Translations under genes and position numbers: made by a program
Notes under the pieces: generated by a model
What the model saw: the letters and a program-made list of their open reading frames with translations, nothing else
Databases searched by the model: none
What the model was told of the DNA's origin: nothing
Shown here: piece by piece, positions 32,888-40,240 of the stretch
How positions within the stretch are numbered: the first letter of the stretch is position 1
Layout of the letters: each line of letters opens with the position of its first letter
Virus record (IMG/VR): IMGVR_UViG_3300046780_001084
Coordinates: 1 to 54,672 of that record
Source: a virus
Length of the DNA stretch: 54,672 nt
Direction: 5' to 3' (one strand)

Positions 32888-33375
32888 TGCCCACGCTCGC
32901 GGAACTCGCCATCCAGATCGCGCTGTCGTACGACGGCGTGCGTGAGCATGGCGGCAACAACTGCGGTCCCGAGGTCGAGATGTTCCAGAAGAGCATCGGC
33001 CTCGAACCGGGCGATCCCTGGTGCGCGGCCTTCGTGTGCTTCTGCATCAAGGAGGCGGCCAAGCGTCTTGGAGTTACTCCAAGTTTCCAGTACGGCGGGT
33101 CCGTCAACAAGCTCTGGATCCGCAACCCAAGCCTCCAGATGGCCCAGCCGGTCTACAACGGCCTGTTCTTGATCGACCACGGCCTCTCCAAGCTCGGCAC
33201 GCGCATCGGACACACGGGCTTCTGCATCGGCCCCTTCCAGGCCAACAACGACACGCTGGAGACCGTGGAGGGTAACACCAACGCCGCGGGGTCGCGCGAT
33301 GGCGACGGCGTCTACCACAAGGACCGGGCCGTGATCGAGATGGCCCGCGGGTACGGGTTCCTGCGCATCGAGTAA
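32887..33375 (+). CDS. CHAP/NlpC-P60-type endolysin or tail lysin, 162 aa
   Basis: YDGVREHGGNNCGPEVEMFQKSIG leads into GDPWCAAFVCFCI (nucleophile Cys46), IGHTGFCIG holds the His (about 104), and VEGNTN (about 123-128) gives the polar third residue. This order defines the CHAP-like cell-wall hydrolases of the TIGR02594 type. It has no signal peptide or cell-wall-binding domain. Its place directly after the adhesin, before more fibre genes, fits either a lysis enzyme or a tail-associated wall hydrolase. Confidence 0.75.
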   Translation: MPTLAELAIQIALSYDGVREHGGNNCGPEVEMFQKSIGLEPGDPWCAAFVCFCIKEAAKRLGVTPSFQYGGSVNKLWIRNPSLQMAQPVYNGLFLIDHGLSKLGTRIGHTGFCIGPFQANNDTLETVEGNTNAAGSRDGDGVYHKDRAVIEMARGYGFLRIE

Positions 33376-33379
33376 GAGG

Positions 33380-33386
33380 CAATCTT
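33380..33386 (+). promoter_or_regulatory. M2 motif before CBM-like gene
   Basis: GGCAATCTTAGAG, CAATCTT 6 bases before the ATG at 33393, 5 bases after the endolysin stop. Confidence 0.5.
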
Positions 33387-33392
33387 AGAGTC

Positions 33393-34046
33393 ATGTCAAC
33401 CACCCTCGCAGACCTGACCAGGGCGATTCAAGCTGCACAAGATGCAGCCAAGAAGGCCGGGGCGTACGCGTCCCAGGCCAGCGCCGTCGCCTCACAGGTC
33501 CGGACCCTCTACAACCAGTTCGGGTTCACCACGACGTGGCGTGGGGCGTGGGGGTCGCTCGCGGCGTACAAGATCAATGACATCGTGTCGTTCTTGGGTT
33601 CGTCGTATATCGCCATCCAGGCGAACAAGAACAAGCAGCCCGACGAGAACGCTCTGGACTGGGGAATCATGATCGGCGCAGTTCCATCCGCTGGCGCCAG
33701 CCTGGTTCTGACCGGGGGAGTTGGCACTGGCACGAACAGCTACGTCCCGCTCCTGGCGGAAATCCCGTCCGGCATTTTTACCGGAAACGTCACGATCCGC
33801 ATCATCTTCAACGTGACCCCCGCCGAAGCCTGCACGGTCGAGACTGCGATTTACGGCAACACCTTTGGGGAGTCGAACACGCTGCTGGACAGTTCCCAAG
33901 CCGTGACGGACGGTCACGTTCTATTCGACTTTACCACCGCCCCCTTCGACCCGACGGTCAACACTCCCTTCGAGGTCGACATCTCTTCCAACGGACCCAA
34001 CTTCAACATCTCCAACCCCATCGTGCTGATCAGCGCGGCACCGTAA
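33393..34046 (+). CDS. Tail protein with carbohydrate-binding (CBM5/12-like) module, 217 aa
   Basis: An N-terminal Ala/Lys-rich helix (residues 1-45, AAQDAAKKAGAYASQASAVASQ) is typical of trimerising fibre stalks. TTWRGAWGSLAAYKINDIVSFLGSSYIAIQ at about 46-75 is the CBM5/12-type signature, seen in many phage fibres. The C-terminal about 130 residues are beta-rich. A glycan-binding fibre component is the likely role. Confidence 0.62.
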   Translation: MSTTLADLTRAIQAAQDAAKKAGAYASQASAVASQVRTLYNQFGFTTTWRGAWGSLAAYKINDIVSFLGSSYIAIQANKNKQPDENALDWGIMIGAVPSAGASLVLTGGVGTGTNSYVPLLAEIPSGIFTGNVTIRIIFNVTPAEACTVETAIYGNTFGESNTLLDSSQAVTDGHVLFDFTTAPFDPTVNTPFEVDISSNGPNFNISNPIVLISAAP

Positions 34047-34066
34047 CCTCCAACCGAGCCTATATT

Positions 34067-34693
34067 ATGCCCACCATTCAAGGAACCGACGGCGACACCA
34101 CTGGGGCGCTGATCACGACGGCGACCACGGCGACGGAGCTGACGGCCCTCATCGAGGCCGCCACGCACACCACGTCGGGCGCGATGTCGACGGCCGAGTA
34201 CGACAAGCTCGCGGCCATCACGCAGGCGCAGCTGGACTCCCTGGCGGCCCTCACGACGTCCCAGCTGGACCAGCTCGCGGCTCAGATCCGTGCCGACGGA
34301 ATCATCATTGAGTCGTACAAGACTCCCGTGGTCGACCTCATGACGACGAGCACCACCGACGTCATCATGCCCGCGGTCTCCGGGAAGTACTTCCACATGC
34401 TAGCCGCGCGCGTCGAGGTGTTCACCCGCGATGCCGCCCTCGTTACCGGCCTCACCTACGACATCACCCAGGATGGCACGAGCATCATCGATGCCGCCCA
34501 GGTTGTGGCTGCCGCAACCATCAACACTCTCACGGCTCCCGCCACATTCGCCTCGACCGCCCGCGTGGCTGGCATCAAGGAGGTCGTCACAGACCCCCAC
34601 TGCCACCAGTTCAAGATCACTGTCCCCGTCGCAGGAGTCGGCCTCACCGACTGCACGGGTAGCATGATCATCTACGGCTGGTTCGACGTATAA
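34067..34693 (+). CDS. Tail fibre-like protein, 208 aa
   Basis: A Thr/Ala-rich N-terminus (DGDTTGALITTATTATELTAL) precedes a helical heptad-like section (STAEYDKLAAITQAQLDSLAALTTSQLDQLAAQI), as in trimeric fibre joints. The C-terminal 120 residues are a beta domain ending in MIIYGWFDV. There is no M2 motif here; the leader reads CCAACCGAGCCTATATT before the ATG. Function beyond structure is not visible. Confidence 0.6.
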   Translation: MPTIQGTDGDTTGALITTATTATELTALIEAATHTTSGAMSTAEYDKLAAITQAQLDSLAALTTSQLDQLAAQIRADGIIIESYKTPVVDLMTTSTTDVIMPAVSGKYFHMLAARVEVFTRDAALVTGLTYDITQDGTSIIDAAQVVAAATINTLTAPATFASTARVAGIKEVVTDPHCHQFKITVPVAGVGLTDCTGSMIIYGWFDV

Positions 34694-34697
34694 GCCC

Positions 34698-34704
34698 CAA
34701 TCTT
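34698..34704 (+). promoter_or_regulatory. M2 motif, full 18-base form
   Basis: AAGCCCCAATCTTAGAGG at 34692-34709, an exact copy of 19951-19968. The AGAGG also fits a ribosome site for the ATG at 34716. Confidence 0.55.
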
Positions 34705-34715
34705 AGAGGTAGAAC

Positions 34716-35078
34716 ATGCCCTCCATCGCCGTCCAAGCAGCCAAGGTTTCCATCACCGCCGCAAACGCCCACGGGCGCCTGACGGTGACGAGCAACGGGT
34801 ACCTCTACCCGGGTACCTACGCATGGGCCGTGAAGGATGACCAGAGCGTCCAGTATCGCGTTCAGATCCTGGCCTGCATCGGCACGGACACCGTCGTCGT
34901 GCGCCGCTGCCACACCAAGAAGGAGCCGGACGGCACTTCGCACGACCAGGAGAACTTCGGCCCCCCGAACTACGCCCTGAGTGACGTGAGTGCTCTCAAC
35001 GGCGGCAGCGCCCACCTCTCCGTCGAAGCTCAGACCGCGCCCGTCGACCCGCACTTTCTCAAGCGCGTCCTGCCGTAA
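34716..35078 (+). CDS. Last gene of the tail operon, 120 aa
   Basis: PSIAVQAAKVSITAANAHGRLTVTSNGYLYPGTYAWAV, a beta-rich small protein with DTVVVRRCHTKKEPDGTSHDQE in the middle and a C-terminal GGSAHLSVEAQTAPVDPHFL. No family recognised. It ends 4 bases from the end of the convergent 90-aa gene, with no terminator visible between them, so transcripts may overlap. Confidence 0.6.
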   Translation: MPSIAVQAAKVSITAANAHGRLTVTSNGYLYPGTYAWAVKDDQSVQYRVQILACIGTDTVVVRRCHTKKEPDGTSHDQENFGPPNYALSDVSALNGGSAHLSVEAQTAPVDPHFLKRVLP

Positions 35079-35082
35079 GGAT

Positions 35083-35355
35083 CTAGTTCTTCAGGTCCTC
35101 GTACGAGAACGGCTGGATGAAGCTCTTGTGGCGGCCGTCCGGAGCGCCCAGCTCGACGTTGCAGGCCCAGCCGTAGCTGGGGATGTTGGCGCAGCCGTGC
35201 AGCTGCATGGTGGCGCCGGGGAACTGGGCTGTGATCAGGTCGAAGTCGCTCTGGATCTTGTTCTCGGTCATGCGTCGGTTGACGAATCGGGAGAAGTCGA
35301 ATCCTGCGTTGACGATGAGCATCAGGCCGAGAATGGACAACACGATCTTTTTCAC
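35083..35355 (-). CDS. Exported or membrane-anchored small protein, 90 aa
   Basis: MKKIVLSILGLMLIVNAGF is a short basic and hydrophobic leader, probably an uncleaved anchor or a signal peptide. The outer part contains two Cys (LHGCANIPSYGWACNVELG) that may pair. A strong AAGGAGG ribosome site precedes the ATG. Neighbouring a TM/coiled-coil gene, it could be part of a lysis pair, but evidence is positional. Confidence 0.55.
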   Translation of the reverse strand: MKKIVLSILGLMLIVNAGFDFSRFVNRRMTENKIQSDFDLITAQFPGATMQLHGCANIPSYGWACNVELGAPDGRHKSFIQPFSYEDLKN

Positions 35356-35368
35356 GAAATCCTCCTTG

Positions 35369-35782
35369 TCAAAGCTTACGGGTCAAACCTTTGATAACGC
35401 CCTCACGGTCCTGGGCGCTGAGTAGATCTGAAGTCAGCTCGGCCGCGAGCGCGCGGTTGCGCTTCTCCAGCGACGCGTTTTCTTCGACGAGCTTGGAGGA
35501 CCGGATCAGCGTGCTCCCCAGCTCCCAGCCGACCTTGAACAGCTTCTTGCGGAGATCAGCATTCTTGCGCTGCTGGGCCTTCAGGGCGCGCTCCATATTC
35601 TTGCGGCGCGCGTTGGCGCCCCGGAGCCAGCTCCACTTCTCGTAGTTGCGCTCCTCCAGCTCGGCCAAGTCCTCCTGGCACCACTGGTCGTAGAGCTGCA
35701 TCCCCACGTCGTGCCCCCATCGGTACGCGAGGAGGATGAACACCGCGGCGGCGACGCACAGAAAGATGAAGAACCCGATCAC
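35369..35782 (-). CDS. Membrane-anchored coiled-coil protein, possible spanin, 137 aa
   Basis: Starts with GTG at 35782 (GTGA overlap with the upstream stop), with GGGGAG at good spacing. A GTG at 35791 has no room for a ribosome site. One N-terminal membrane segment (IGFFIFLCVAAAVFILLAY) is followed by a long charged helix rich in Glu, Arg and Lys (RALKAQQRKNADLRKKLF). This topology fits an inner-membrane i-spanin or a tail/lysis accessory protein. Confidence 0.55.
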   Translation of the reverse strand: MIGFFIFLCVAAAVFILLAYRWGHDVGMQLYDQWCQEDLAELEERNYEKWSWLRGANARRKNMERALKAQQRKNADLRKKLFKVGWELGSTLIRSSKLVEENASLEKRNRALAAELTSDLLSAQDREGVIKGLTRKL

Positions 35783-36255
35783 GACCGGCACTCCCCGAGG
35801 GCCTTCAGGCTCTCCAGCTCGATGCGGAGCTTGTCGCGGTCGGCCTCGGCCTCGACGCGCAGCTGGTGCGGCGTCTTACCGCCGGGGCGCTGGACGGTGA
35901 CGTAGATCGGCTTGTTGTCTCCGCCCTCCAGCGTGACCTCCAGGTAGTTGGGTGCCTCGGGGTGGTTGCTGAGATAGTGCGCGAAGGCCCAGCCCATGCA
36001 CTCAGACGCGCGCGAGCCGACCTCCAGGCCCTCCTTGGCCGCTTCCAGCACCAACGCAGCCAGGAGCAGGCCAGGGTTGTTACGGCCACGCTCCAGCATG
36101 TCCTCGACGAGCGCGTACGCCTGCTGTAGCTCCACCATCTCCTTGACGATCATCCCGCGGCAGCGGCGCGCGAAGCCCTTCCAGGCCCCAGCCCACTTAT
36201 GGGCGACCTCCAGCTCCCGGTGCAGGGAATCGATGTACAGCTCGTCCCACGGCAT
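35779..36255 (-). CDS. Hypothetical helical protein, 158 aa
   Basis: MPWDELYIDSLHRELEVAHKWAGAWKGFARRCRGMIVKEMVELQQAYALVEDMLERG is helical, and the middle resembles a four-helix protein. The C-terminal third carries NYLEVTLEGGDNKPIYVTVQRPGGKTPHQLRVEAEADRDKLRIELESLK, a strand pair and a coiled coil. The ATG overlaps the 59-aa gene's stop (TGATG). No family recognised. Confidence 0.6.
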   Translation of the reverse strand: MPWDELYIDSLHRELEVAHKWAGAWKGFARRCRGMIVKEMVELQQAYALVEDMLERGRNNPGLLLAALVLEAAKEGLEVGSRASECMGWAFAHYLSNHPEAPNYLEVTLEGGDNKPIYVTVQRPGGKTPHQLRVEAEADRDKLRIELESLKALGECRS

Positions 36256-36434
36256 CAGTATCGGTCCCTGTCGTCGGCGCGGGTGCTGCGCAAAAACTCC
36301 AGCTCGTCCTGAAGACGGCCGATCTCTTGCTTGGACTCCCGGAGAGCGCGCTCCAGGTAGGCGACAGACTCCCGGAGCTGCTCCACCTCGGACGGCGGGT
36401 TGATGCCCGCCATGTACTCGGTCGCGTTGTCCAT
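36255..36434 (-). CDS. Small coiled-coil protein, 59 aa
   Basis: MDNATEYMAGINPPSEVEQLRE followed by heptad-rich SVAYLERALRESKQEIGRLQDELEFLRS. It overlaps its downstream neighbour (TGATG) and starts 3 bases after the stop of the oxygenase gene. A structural or adaptor role is possible; function unknown. Confidence 0.55.
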   Translation of the reverse strand: MDNATEYMAGINPPSEVEQLRESVAYLERALRESKQEIGRLQDELEFLRSTRADDRDRY

Positions 36435-36437
36435 CTT

Positions 36438-37193
36438 CTACTCGAACTTCTTGAACTCGGTGCGCGAGCGCGCCTGACGCTCGTTCAGCCAGTCCCTGAC
36501 GTTCCCCTCGCCCAGCGGGGCTTCGTGGTCGGGGATGGCGAAGTACACGATCGAGTGCTGCGCCGTCTCGGACGCGAGGACCTCGTGCGGCGTGGCCGGG
36601 CCGAGACCGATGGCCTCGCCGAGCTGGCCGAGGTGTGCTTGTGCGTTGAGCAGGCGGATCTTCCTGATCGCCTCTCCCACGGGCCTGGTCCGGGACACGC
36701 TGCCGTCCGGATGCAACGCCACGATGCGGCTGGGCTCGACGTGCCCCGGATCGAGCGCGCCCGGAGGCCATCGTGTCGGGGAGCTGCCGCCCAGCTGCGG
36801 CTCGTCGTGTGAGACGAACCGGTCGGGCTGGTCGCGGTAGATCATGAGCGTGAACAAGTCGAAGTCCTCGTGCAGGTTGCTCGCGGCGCCCGGCGGGTAG
36901 TCGAGGATGCGGAGCGCGCCGTAGCGAATGTCCGGCAGGTACGCGGACGGGATCTTCGCCAAATCCGCTGCCGCGCGGGCGAGGTTGAAGGCCTTCTCCA
37001 GGTAGGGCGTCAAAGCTTCGCGCTGGGCGTCGGTCTTGAAGTACTTCGGCGCGACGTGCGCGTAGAGCTTCTCGGCGTCGACCTTGCCGTCGCCGTTCGG
37101 GATCTCCTTGACCTCGGGCTTGTACCCGGAGTAGTCGGGGACGAACACCAACGCGTGCAGGGCGTCGTACTCCTCTTTCGTGAACAGGCTCAT
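36438..37193 (-). CDS. 2-oxoglutarate/Fe(II)-dependent oxygenase-like protein, 251 aa
   Basis: The stretch LRILDYPPGAASNLHEDFDLFTLMIYRDQPDRFV (94-127) matches the isopenicillin N synthase/2OG-dioxygenase pattern: a strand, then H108-x-D110 as iron ligands, then the DxxLFTLM strand. The distal His is probably in ETAQHSIVYFAIPDH (about 210-224). The Arg that holds 2-oxoglutarate is not obvious. Such enzymes in phages can modify nucleotides, DNA or proteins; the substrate is unknown. Coupled to the membrane gene upstream by ATGA. Confidence 0.68.
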   Translation of the reverse strand: MSLFTKEEYDALHALVFVPDYSGYKPEVKEIPNGDGKVDAEKLYAHVAPKYFKTDAQREALTPYLEKAFNLARAAADLAKIPSAYLPDIRYGALRILDYPPGAASNLHEDFDLFTLMIYRDQPDRFVSHDEPQLGGSSPTRWPPGALDPGHVEPSRIVALHPDGSVSRTRPVGEAIRKIRLLNAQAHLGQLGEAIGLGPATPHEVLASETAQHSIVYFAIPDHEAPLGEGNVRDWLNERQARSRTEFKKFE

Positions 37194-37507
37194 GCCTTCC
37201 CTTTTCGCGTGAAGACGATGGAGAGCGGCAGCAGCGCGACCGCACCCGAGAGGATGGAGAGCGCGAACACGTGCACGAAGAGCCCGTAGATCGCGAGGCC
37301 TGAGGTGATGGCAGCGAGACAGATGTATCCGTGGAGATACACTCCGTTCAGCGGCTGGTCCGCGGTCTTGACGTTGAAGAACGCCAGCAGCCCGGTGATG
37401 ACCAGCGCCTTAGGTGCGTGCGTGATGGCGAACGCGGCCACGCCCAGCGCCATGCAGATGAGCACGGGCAGGTACTTCAGCTGGAACGGGTTCTTCAGGA
37501 AGTCCAT
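37190..37507 (-). CDS. Three- or four-segment membrane protein, 105 aa
   Basis: Hydrophobic segments at about 13-30 (LPVLICMALGVAAFAI), 34-45, 57-75 (YLHGYICLAAITSGLAIYGLF) and 77-97 (FALSILSGAVALLPLSIVF), with a basic C-terminus TRKGKA. Size and topology would suit a holin, and possible lysis genes lie nearby, but a deformylase and an oxygenase are closer. No family recognised. Confidence 0.55.
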   Translation of the reverse strand: MDFLKNPFQLKYLPVLICMALGVAAFAITHAPKALVITGLLAFFNVKTADQPLNGVYLHGYICLAAITSGLAIYGLFVHVFALSILSGAVALLPLSIVFTRKGKA

Positions 37508-37510
37508 GTT

Positions 37511-38041
37511 CTACTCCATCGGCTTGAACAGCGGGTTGTGGCGCAGAGCCTTCTTGATCTTGCGGCGAACGATGTCCTTCTTCACGGGGCCCCATCCGTC
37601 CGAGAACATCTTCCCGTCCAGGTGGTCCATCTCGTGCTGGGCGCACTGGGCCTCGATGCCGTCCAGGTCCCAGAGCTTGCGCTCGCCCGACTCGATGTCG
37701 AGCGCGCTGACGATGACACCGGTCCGGCGGAGCACCTGCTGGGTCCATCCCGGGATCGAAAGGCAACCCTCGTCCAGCGCGACGTAGTCGCCATCGTAGG
37801 AATCGATCTCGGGGTTGACGAAGTGCTGGACACCACCGGTCTTCGTCCGCATCGAGAACACCCGGTCAGCGTTCCCCGTCTGAATCGCCGAGATGCCGAC
37901 GCCGCGGTACCACGTCAGGGTCTCTCCCAGGTCCTTCAGGAAGCTCTGGAAGGCCTCCGAGCGGGCCATGTCCGGGTCCACAGGCTCCGAGACCTCACGG
38001 AGTCTCGCATTGGGGTAGAGCAGTAGGGGCAAACGCGCCAT
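37511..38041 (-). CDS. def: Peptide deformylase
   Basis: 176 residues with all three deformylase motifs: GVGISAIQ (47-54, for GxGxAAxQ), EGCLS (91-95, Cys metal ligand) and HEMDHLDG (136-143, HExxH). It removes the formyl group from nascent proteins. Phage deformylases are known in some marine phages, where they are thought to keep protein maturation going during infection. The length matches bacterial PDF and the active site looks intact. An M1 motif ends 8 bases before the ATG. Confidence 0.92.
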   Translation of the reverse strand: MARLPLLLYPNARLREVSEPVDPDMARSEAFQSFLKDLGETLTWYRGVGISAIQTGNADRVFSMRTKTGGVQHFVNPEIDSYDGDYVALDEGCLSIPGWTQQVLRRTGVIVSALDIESGERKLWDLDGIEAQCAQHEMDHLDGKMFSDGWGPVKKDIVRRKIKKALRHNPLFKPME

Positions 38042-38048
38042 ACCCTAC

Positions 38049-38061
38049 TTCTACGGAATCT
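38049..38061 (-). promoter_or_regulatory. M1 motif before deformylase gene
   Basis: Coding-strand AGATTCCGTAGAA followed by GTAGG, just after the upstream gene's TAG stop and 8 bases before the start at 38041. Inferred promoter. Confidence 0.5.
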
Positions 38062-38254
38062 AGGCCTTGGGGACCTCGTCTTCGATCGTGACGAAGGCGC
38101 GGGGCATCCGGACGTTGTAGATGCCGGTGCCGGCGTCGTCCTTGGCCCAGAACTTCCCCACAACGAAATCGCCCTCTTCCAAGAGCAGCCACCCGCGGAG
38201 ACCCAGCCACGCGCTGGGGCCCGACTTGACCGTGACGATCTTCCTTAGGCTCAT
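38060..38254 (-). CDS. Hypothetical small beta protein, 64 aa
   Basis: MSLRKIVTVKSGPSAWLGLRGWLLLEEGDFVVGKFW and VRMPRAFVTIEDEVPKA form a strand-rich small domain with an acidic C-terminus. Start overlaps the upstream RHH-like gene (ATGA). Function unknown. Confidence 0.55.
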   Translation of the reverse strand: MSLRKIVTVKSGPSAWLGLRGWLLLEEGDFVVGKFWAKDDAGTGIYNVRMPRAFVTIEDEVPKA

Positions 38255-38466
38255 CGGCGCCTCCGTTTGGGGCCCTTGGACACCATCGAAGTGGCGTCCA
38301 CGTCGGCCTTGATTTTGTCGATCATTGCCCGCAGAATCACGCTGACGTCCGGCCGCCCACCGCCCTTGTCCATGACGCCCTTGAGCGCCTCCGCCCGCAA
38401 CCACAGATACTGGTCGGGGCGCAGGTACATCGTGAGCTTGTAGAGGCCGTTGGAGGCTGTACTCAT
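38251..38466 (-). CDS. Ribbon-helix-helix-like small protein, 71 aa
   Basis: YKLTMYLRPDQYLWLRAEALKG fits a beta-strand then helix, and RPDVSVILRAMIDKIKADV gives the second helix, the general shape of MetJ/Arc DNA-binding proteins. The C-terminus is very basic (KGPKRRRR), which suits DNA contact. Start is the ATG at 38466. A transcription regulator is inferred from fold only. Confidence 0.5.
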   Translation of the reverse strand: MSTASNGLYKLTMYLRPDQYLWLRAEALKGVMDKGGGRPDVSVILRAMIDKIKADVDATSMVSKGPKRRRR

Positions 38467-38660
38467 TTGTTGCGTCGAATCCTGTTCTGCTGGTTGGAGG
38501 TCGACTTGGGCTTCTCGATGTGGATCATCGGGATCGGGTCCTTCTTGGTGGTTGGCACCTTAGACTCGAAACCGCAATTCTGGCAATACCCTTCCTCCCA
38601 TGTACCGTTGGCGAATGTGCTGTAGAGACCGACATGATAGCAGGCGGGGCACTGGCGCAA
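38463..38660 (-). CDS. Zinc-ribbon protein, 65 aa
   Basis: Starts with TTG at 38660 behind AAGGAGGA at 7 bases. CPACYHVG (C4, C7) and CQNCGFES (C26, C29) make a textbook zinc ribbon of the kind that binds nucleic acid. The C-terminus is basic (RIRRNK). A CAATCTAAA sequence resembling M2 lies 14 bases upstream of the ribosome site. Overlaps the next gene by ATGA. Confidence 0.6.
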   Translation of the reverse strand: MRQCPACYHVGLYSTFANGTWEEGYCQNCGFESKVPTTKKDPIPMIHIEKPKSTSNQQNRIRRNK

Positions 38661-38719
38661 GTCAGAGTCCTCCTTCTGTTTAGATTGCTACCCTCCCGAC
38701 ACGAAGCCCGGGAACAGAA

Positions 38720-39211
38720 TCAGGTGTTCTGGCAGTCGCCGTGCGCGCCTTCGATCGGCGAGCCGCAGTCGAGGCAGGAGTCCTCGATCTCTTCGGCCGG
38801 CAGCGCGCCCATGACGATCTCGTCCAGCTCGGGCTCGCTGAAGAAGAAGCTCATCTCGCGCAGAGCGCTCGCGATCGAGTCGGAGCCGTGGACCGCGTTG
38901 CGCTCCGAGAAGTTCGGGTCGGCCTCCACCTTGCGGATGCCCTTCATGACCTCGCGCCACACCTCGTAGGTCTTCTCCTCGGTGCCGCGCAGCACAGCCA
39001 CCACGCACGGGCCCGACGACATGAACTTCACGAGCTTGTCGTAGAAGGGCTTGCCGAAGTGCTCCATGTAGAAGGCACCGGCCACAGCCTCCGTCATGCG
39101 GATCCACTTCAGCTGCTCGATGCGGAGTCCCTGGACCTCGGCCATCTGAAGGCAGAATCCGACCGCGCCCTTGGCGACGGCGTCGGGCTTGATGATTGCG
39201 AGAGTCCTCAT
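38720..39211 (-). CDS. ndk: Nucleoside diphosphate kinase
   Basis: 163 residues. LAIIKPDAV (Lys8) and the active-site NAVHGSDS with catalytic His108 are intact, and GTEEKTYEVWREVMKGIR is the usual following region. It transfers phosphate from NTP to NDP, balancing dNTP pools with the phage IMPDH-like and dCMP deaminase enzymes. The C-terminus extends by about 20 residues with a CLDCGSPIEGAHGDC motif that could bind zinc, unlike typical NDK. The ATG overlaps the upstream stop (ATGA). Confidence 0.9.
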   Translation of the reverse strand: MRTLAIIKPDAVAKGAVGFCLQMAEVQGLRIEQLKWIRMTEAVAGAFYMEHFGKPFYDKLVKFMSSGPCVVAVLRGTEEKTYEVWREVMKGIRKVEADPNFSERNAVHGSDSIASALREMSFFFSEPELDEIVMGALPAEEIEDSCLDCGSPIEGAHGDCQNT

Positions 39212-39456
39212 GCGTTCTCCTGTTCCGCCTCGGCCGCGACGATCCAGCGTGAGCCGTCGTGGTAGATGGCCATCTTCTCGGGGAAGCCGGGGCCGCAGCG
39301 AAGCAGCGCCGGCTGGTCCACGAACTCCTGGAGGAGCCGGTGGAGCGCCCGGTCCTTGGTGCCGTCGTCTGCGCTCGAAGGGTCATGGTACAGCCGGAAG
39401 CTGTGCCGGAACCGCTTCTCGCTGATCTGAACCGGCTTGTCGACCACCTTGTTCAT
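39208..39456 (-). CDS. Hypothetical protein, 82 aa
   Basis: MNKVVDKPVQISEKRFRHSFRLYHDPSSADDGTKDRALHRLLQEFVDQPALLRCGPGFPEKMAIYHDGSRWIVAAE, a small mixed domain with a basic-aromatic face. It overlaps the NDK start by ATGA, so the two are co-made. No family recognised. Confidence 0.55.
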   Translation of the reverse strand: MNKVVDKPVQISEKRFRHSFRLYHDPSSADDGTKDRALHRLLQEFVDQPALLRCGPGFPEKMAIYHDGSRWIVAAEAEQENA

Positions 39457-39459
39457 GGC

Positions 39460-39642
39460 CTATTCCTCTTCCGACCCCGGGCCGCCCTCTTCGTCGTCGT
39501 CATCGACGAGCGACGGAACTTCGTCCACGAGCTTTTCGAGGACGAGGTCGGCGATCTCGTCCTCCTCCTCCGGCGTGAGGGCGTCGATGTTGACGTCCTG
39601 GATTGCGTCGATGACGATGTCGCGGATGCTCTTACGGGTCAT
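39460..39642 (-). CDS. Small acidic protein, 60 aa
   Basis: MTRKSIRDIVIDAIQDVNIDALTPEEEDEIADLVLEKL is helical, and the C-terminus is very acidic (DDDDEEGGPGSEEE). This is common in DNA-mimic or regulator-binding small phage proteins, but nothing confirms it. It lies between the 82-aa gene and the CYTH gene. The upstream in-frame extension is rejected. Confidence 0.5.
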   Translation of the reverse strand: MTRKSIRDIVIDAIQDVNIDALTPEEEDEIADLVLEKLVDEVPSLVDDDDEEGGPGSEEE

Positions 39643-39649
39643 GAAAGCC

Positions 39650-40240
39650 TCAGATTCTGTAGTTGGTGGGGACCTGCTGCGAGTAGAACTCGAAGAGGGA
39701 CAGGTTGAGCGGTGCCTCCAGCGCAAGCTGGTGGGTCGCCCAGTCGCGCCAGTACCCGAGGATCACGAGCGGGTCCTTGGTGGAGGTGGGCTTGATCTCC
39801 AGCTCCAGGAACTTCTTCGCGGTGGCGAGGTCGTCGGCTCGGCGCACGCTGTAGAGCGCAGACTCCATCTCGTATCCGTCCCGATCGTAGACGAAGAGGT
39901 CGATGTAGTCCTTCACGAGCGTGAAGAGCGGCTTGTACCCGGTCCCGCTCATGAACACCTCGACGTCGCTCACGGTCGCGCTTGGAGACAGGCCAAGGTT
40001 CACCTCGGAGCGTTCGACGAGCGTTTCCTGGCTCTTGCGCTTCTTGACGGTCAGCTCCATCGAGCCGTCGCCCTTGATCCGATGGCGCACGACGTGCGTC
40101 CCGCGCTGCCAGAACGTGTCCTGGTGCTTGAAGTTGGAGAACTTCGTGGGCCTCGCCTCCATCATAAGGCGTCGGAACTCCTGCTCGTCGACGTGATCCG
40201 CCGCGAACTTGTACTCCCGCTCCATGTGTGCTTCGTTCAT
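39650..40240 (-). CDS. CYTH-domain triphosphate tunnel phosphatase-like protein, 196 aa
   Basis: The N-terminal MEREYKF gives the ExExK motif of CYTH proteins at residues 7-11. RHRIKGDGSMELTVKKRK and VKDYIDLFVYDRDGYEM follow the tunnel-strand pattern, and FLELEIKP carries the late ExE pair. Class IV adenylate cyclases and thiamine-triphosphatases share this fold; all bind triphosphates through basic strands and metal through the Glu pairs. Substrate could be inorganic triphosphate, a nucleotide or an RNA 5' end. It starts at 40240, overlapping the upstream stop. Confidence 0.72.
   Translation of the reverse strand: MNEAHMEREYKFAADHVDEQEFRRLMMEARPTKFSNFKHQDTFWQRGTHVVRHRIKGDGSMELTVKKRKSQETLVERSEVNLGLSPSATVSDVEVFMSGTGYKPLFTLVKDYIDLFVYDRDGYEMESALYSVRRADDLATAKKFLELEIKPTSTKDPLVILGYWRDWATHQLALEAPLNLSLFEFYSQQVPTNYRI

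Noticed and set aside
36434-37511. GAGTAGAA sequences at 36435 and 37509 as further M1 motifs
   Set aside because: They lack the GATTC half and arise from GAG-TAG stop codons plus the next start; counted as coincidence.
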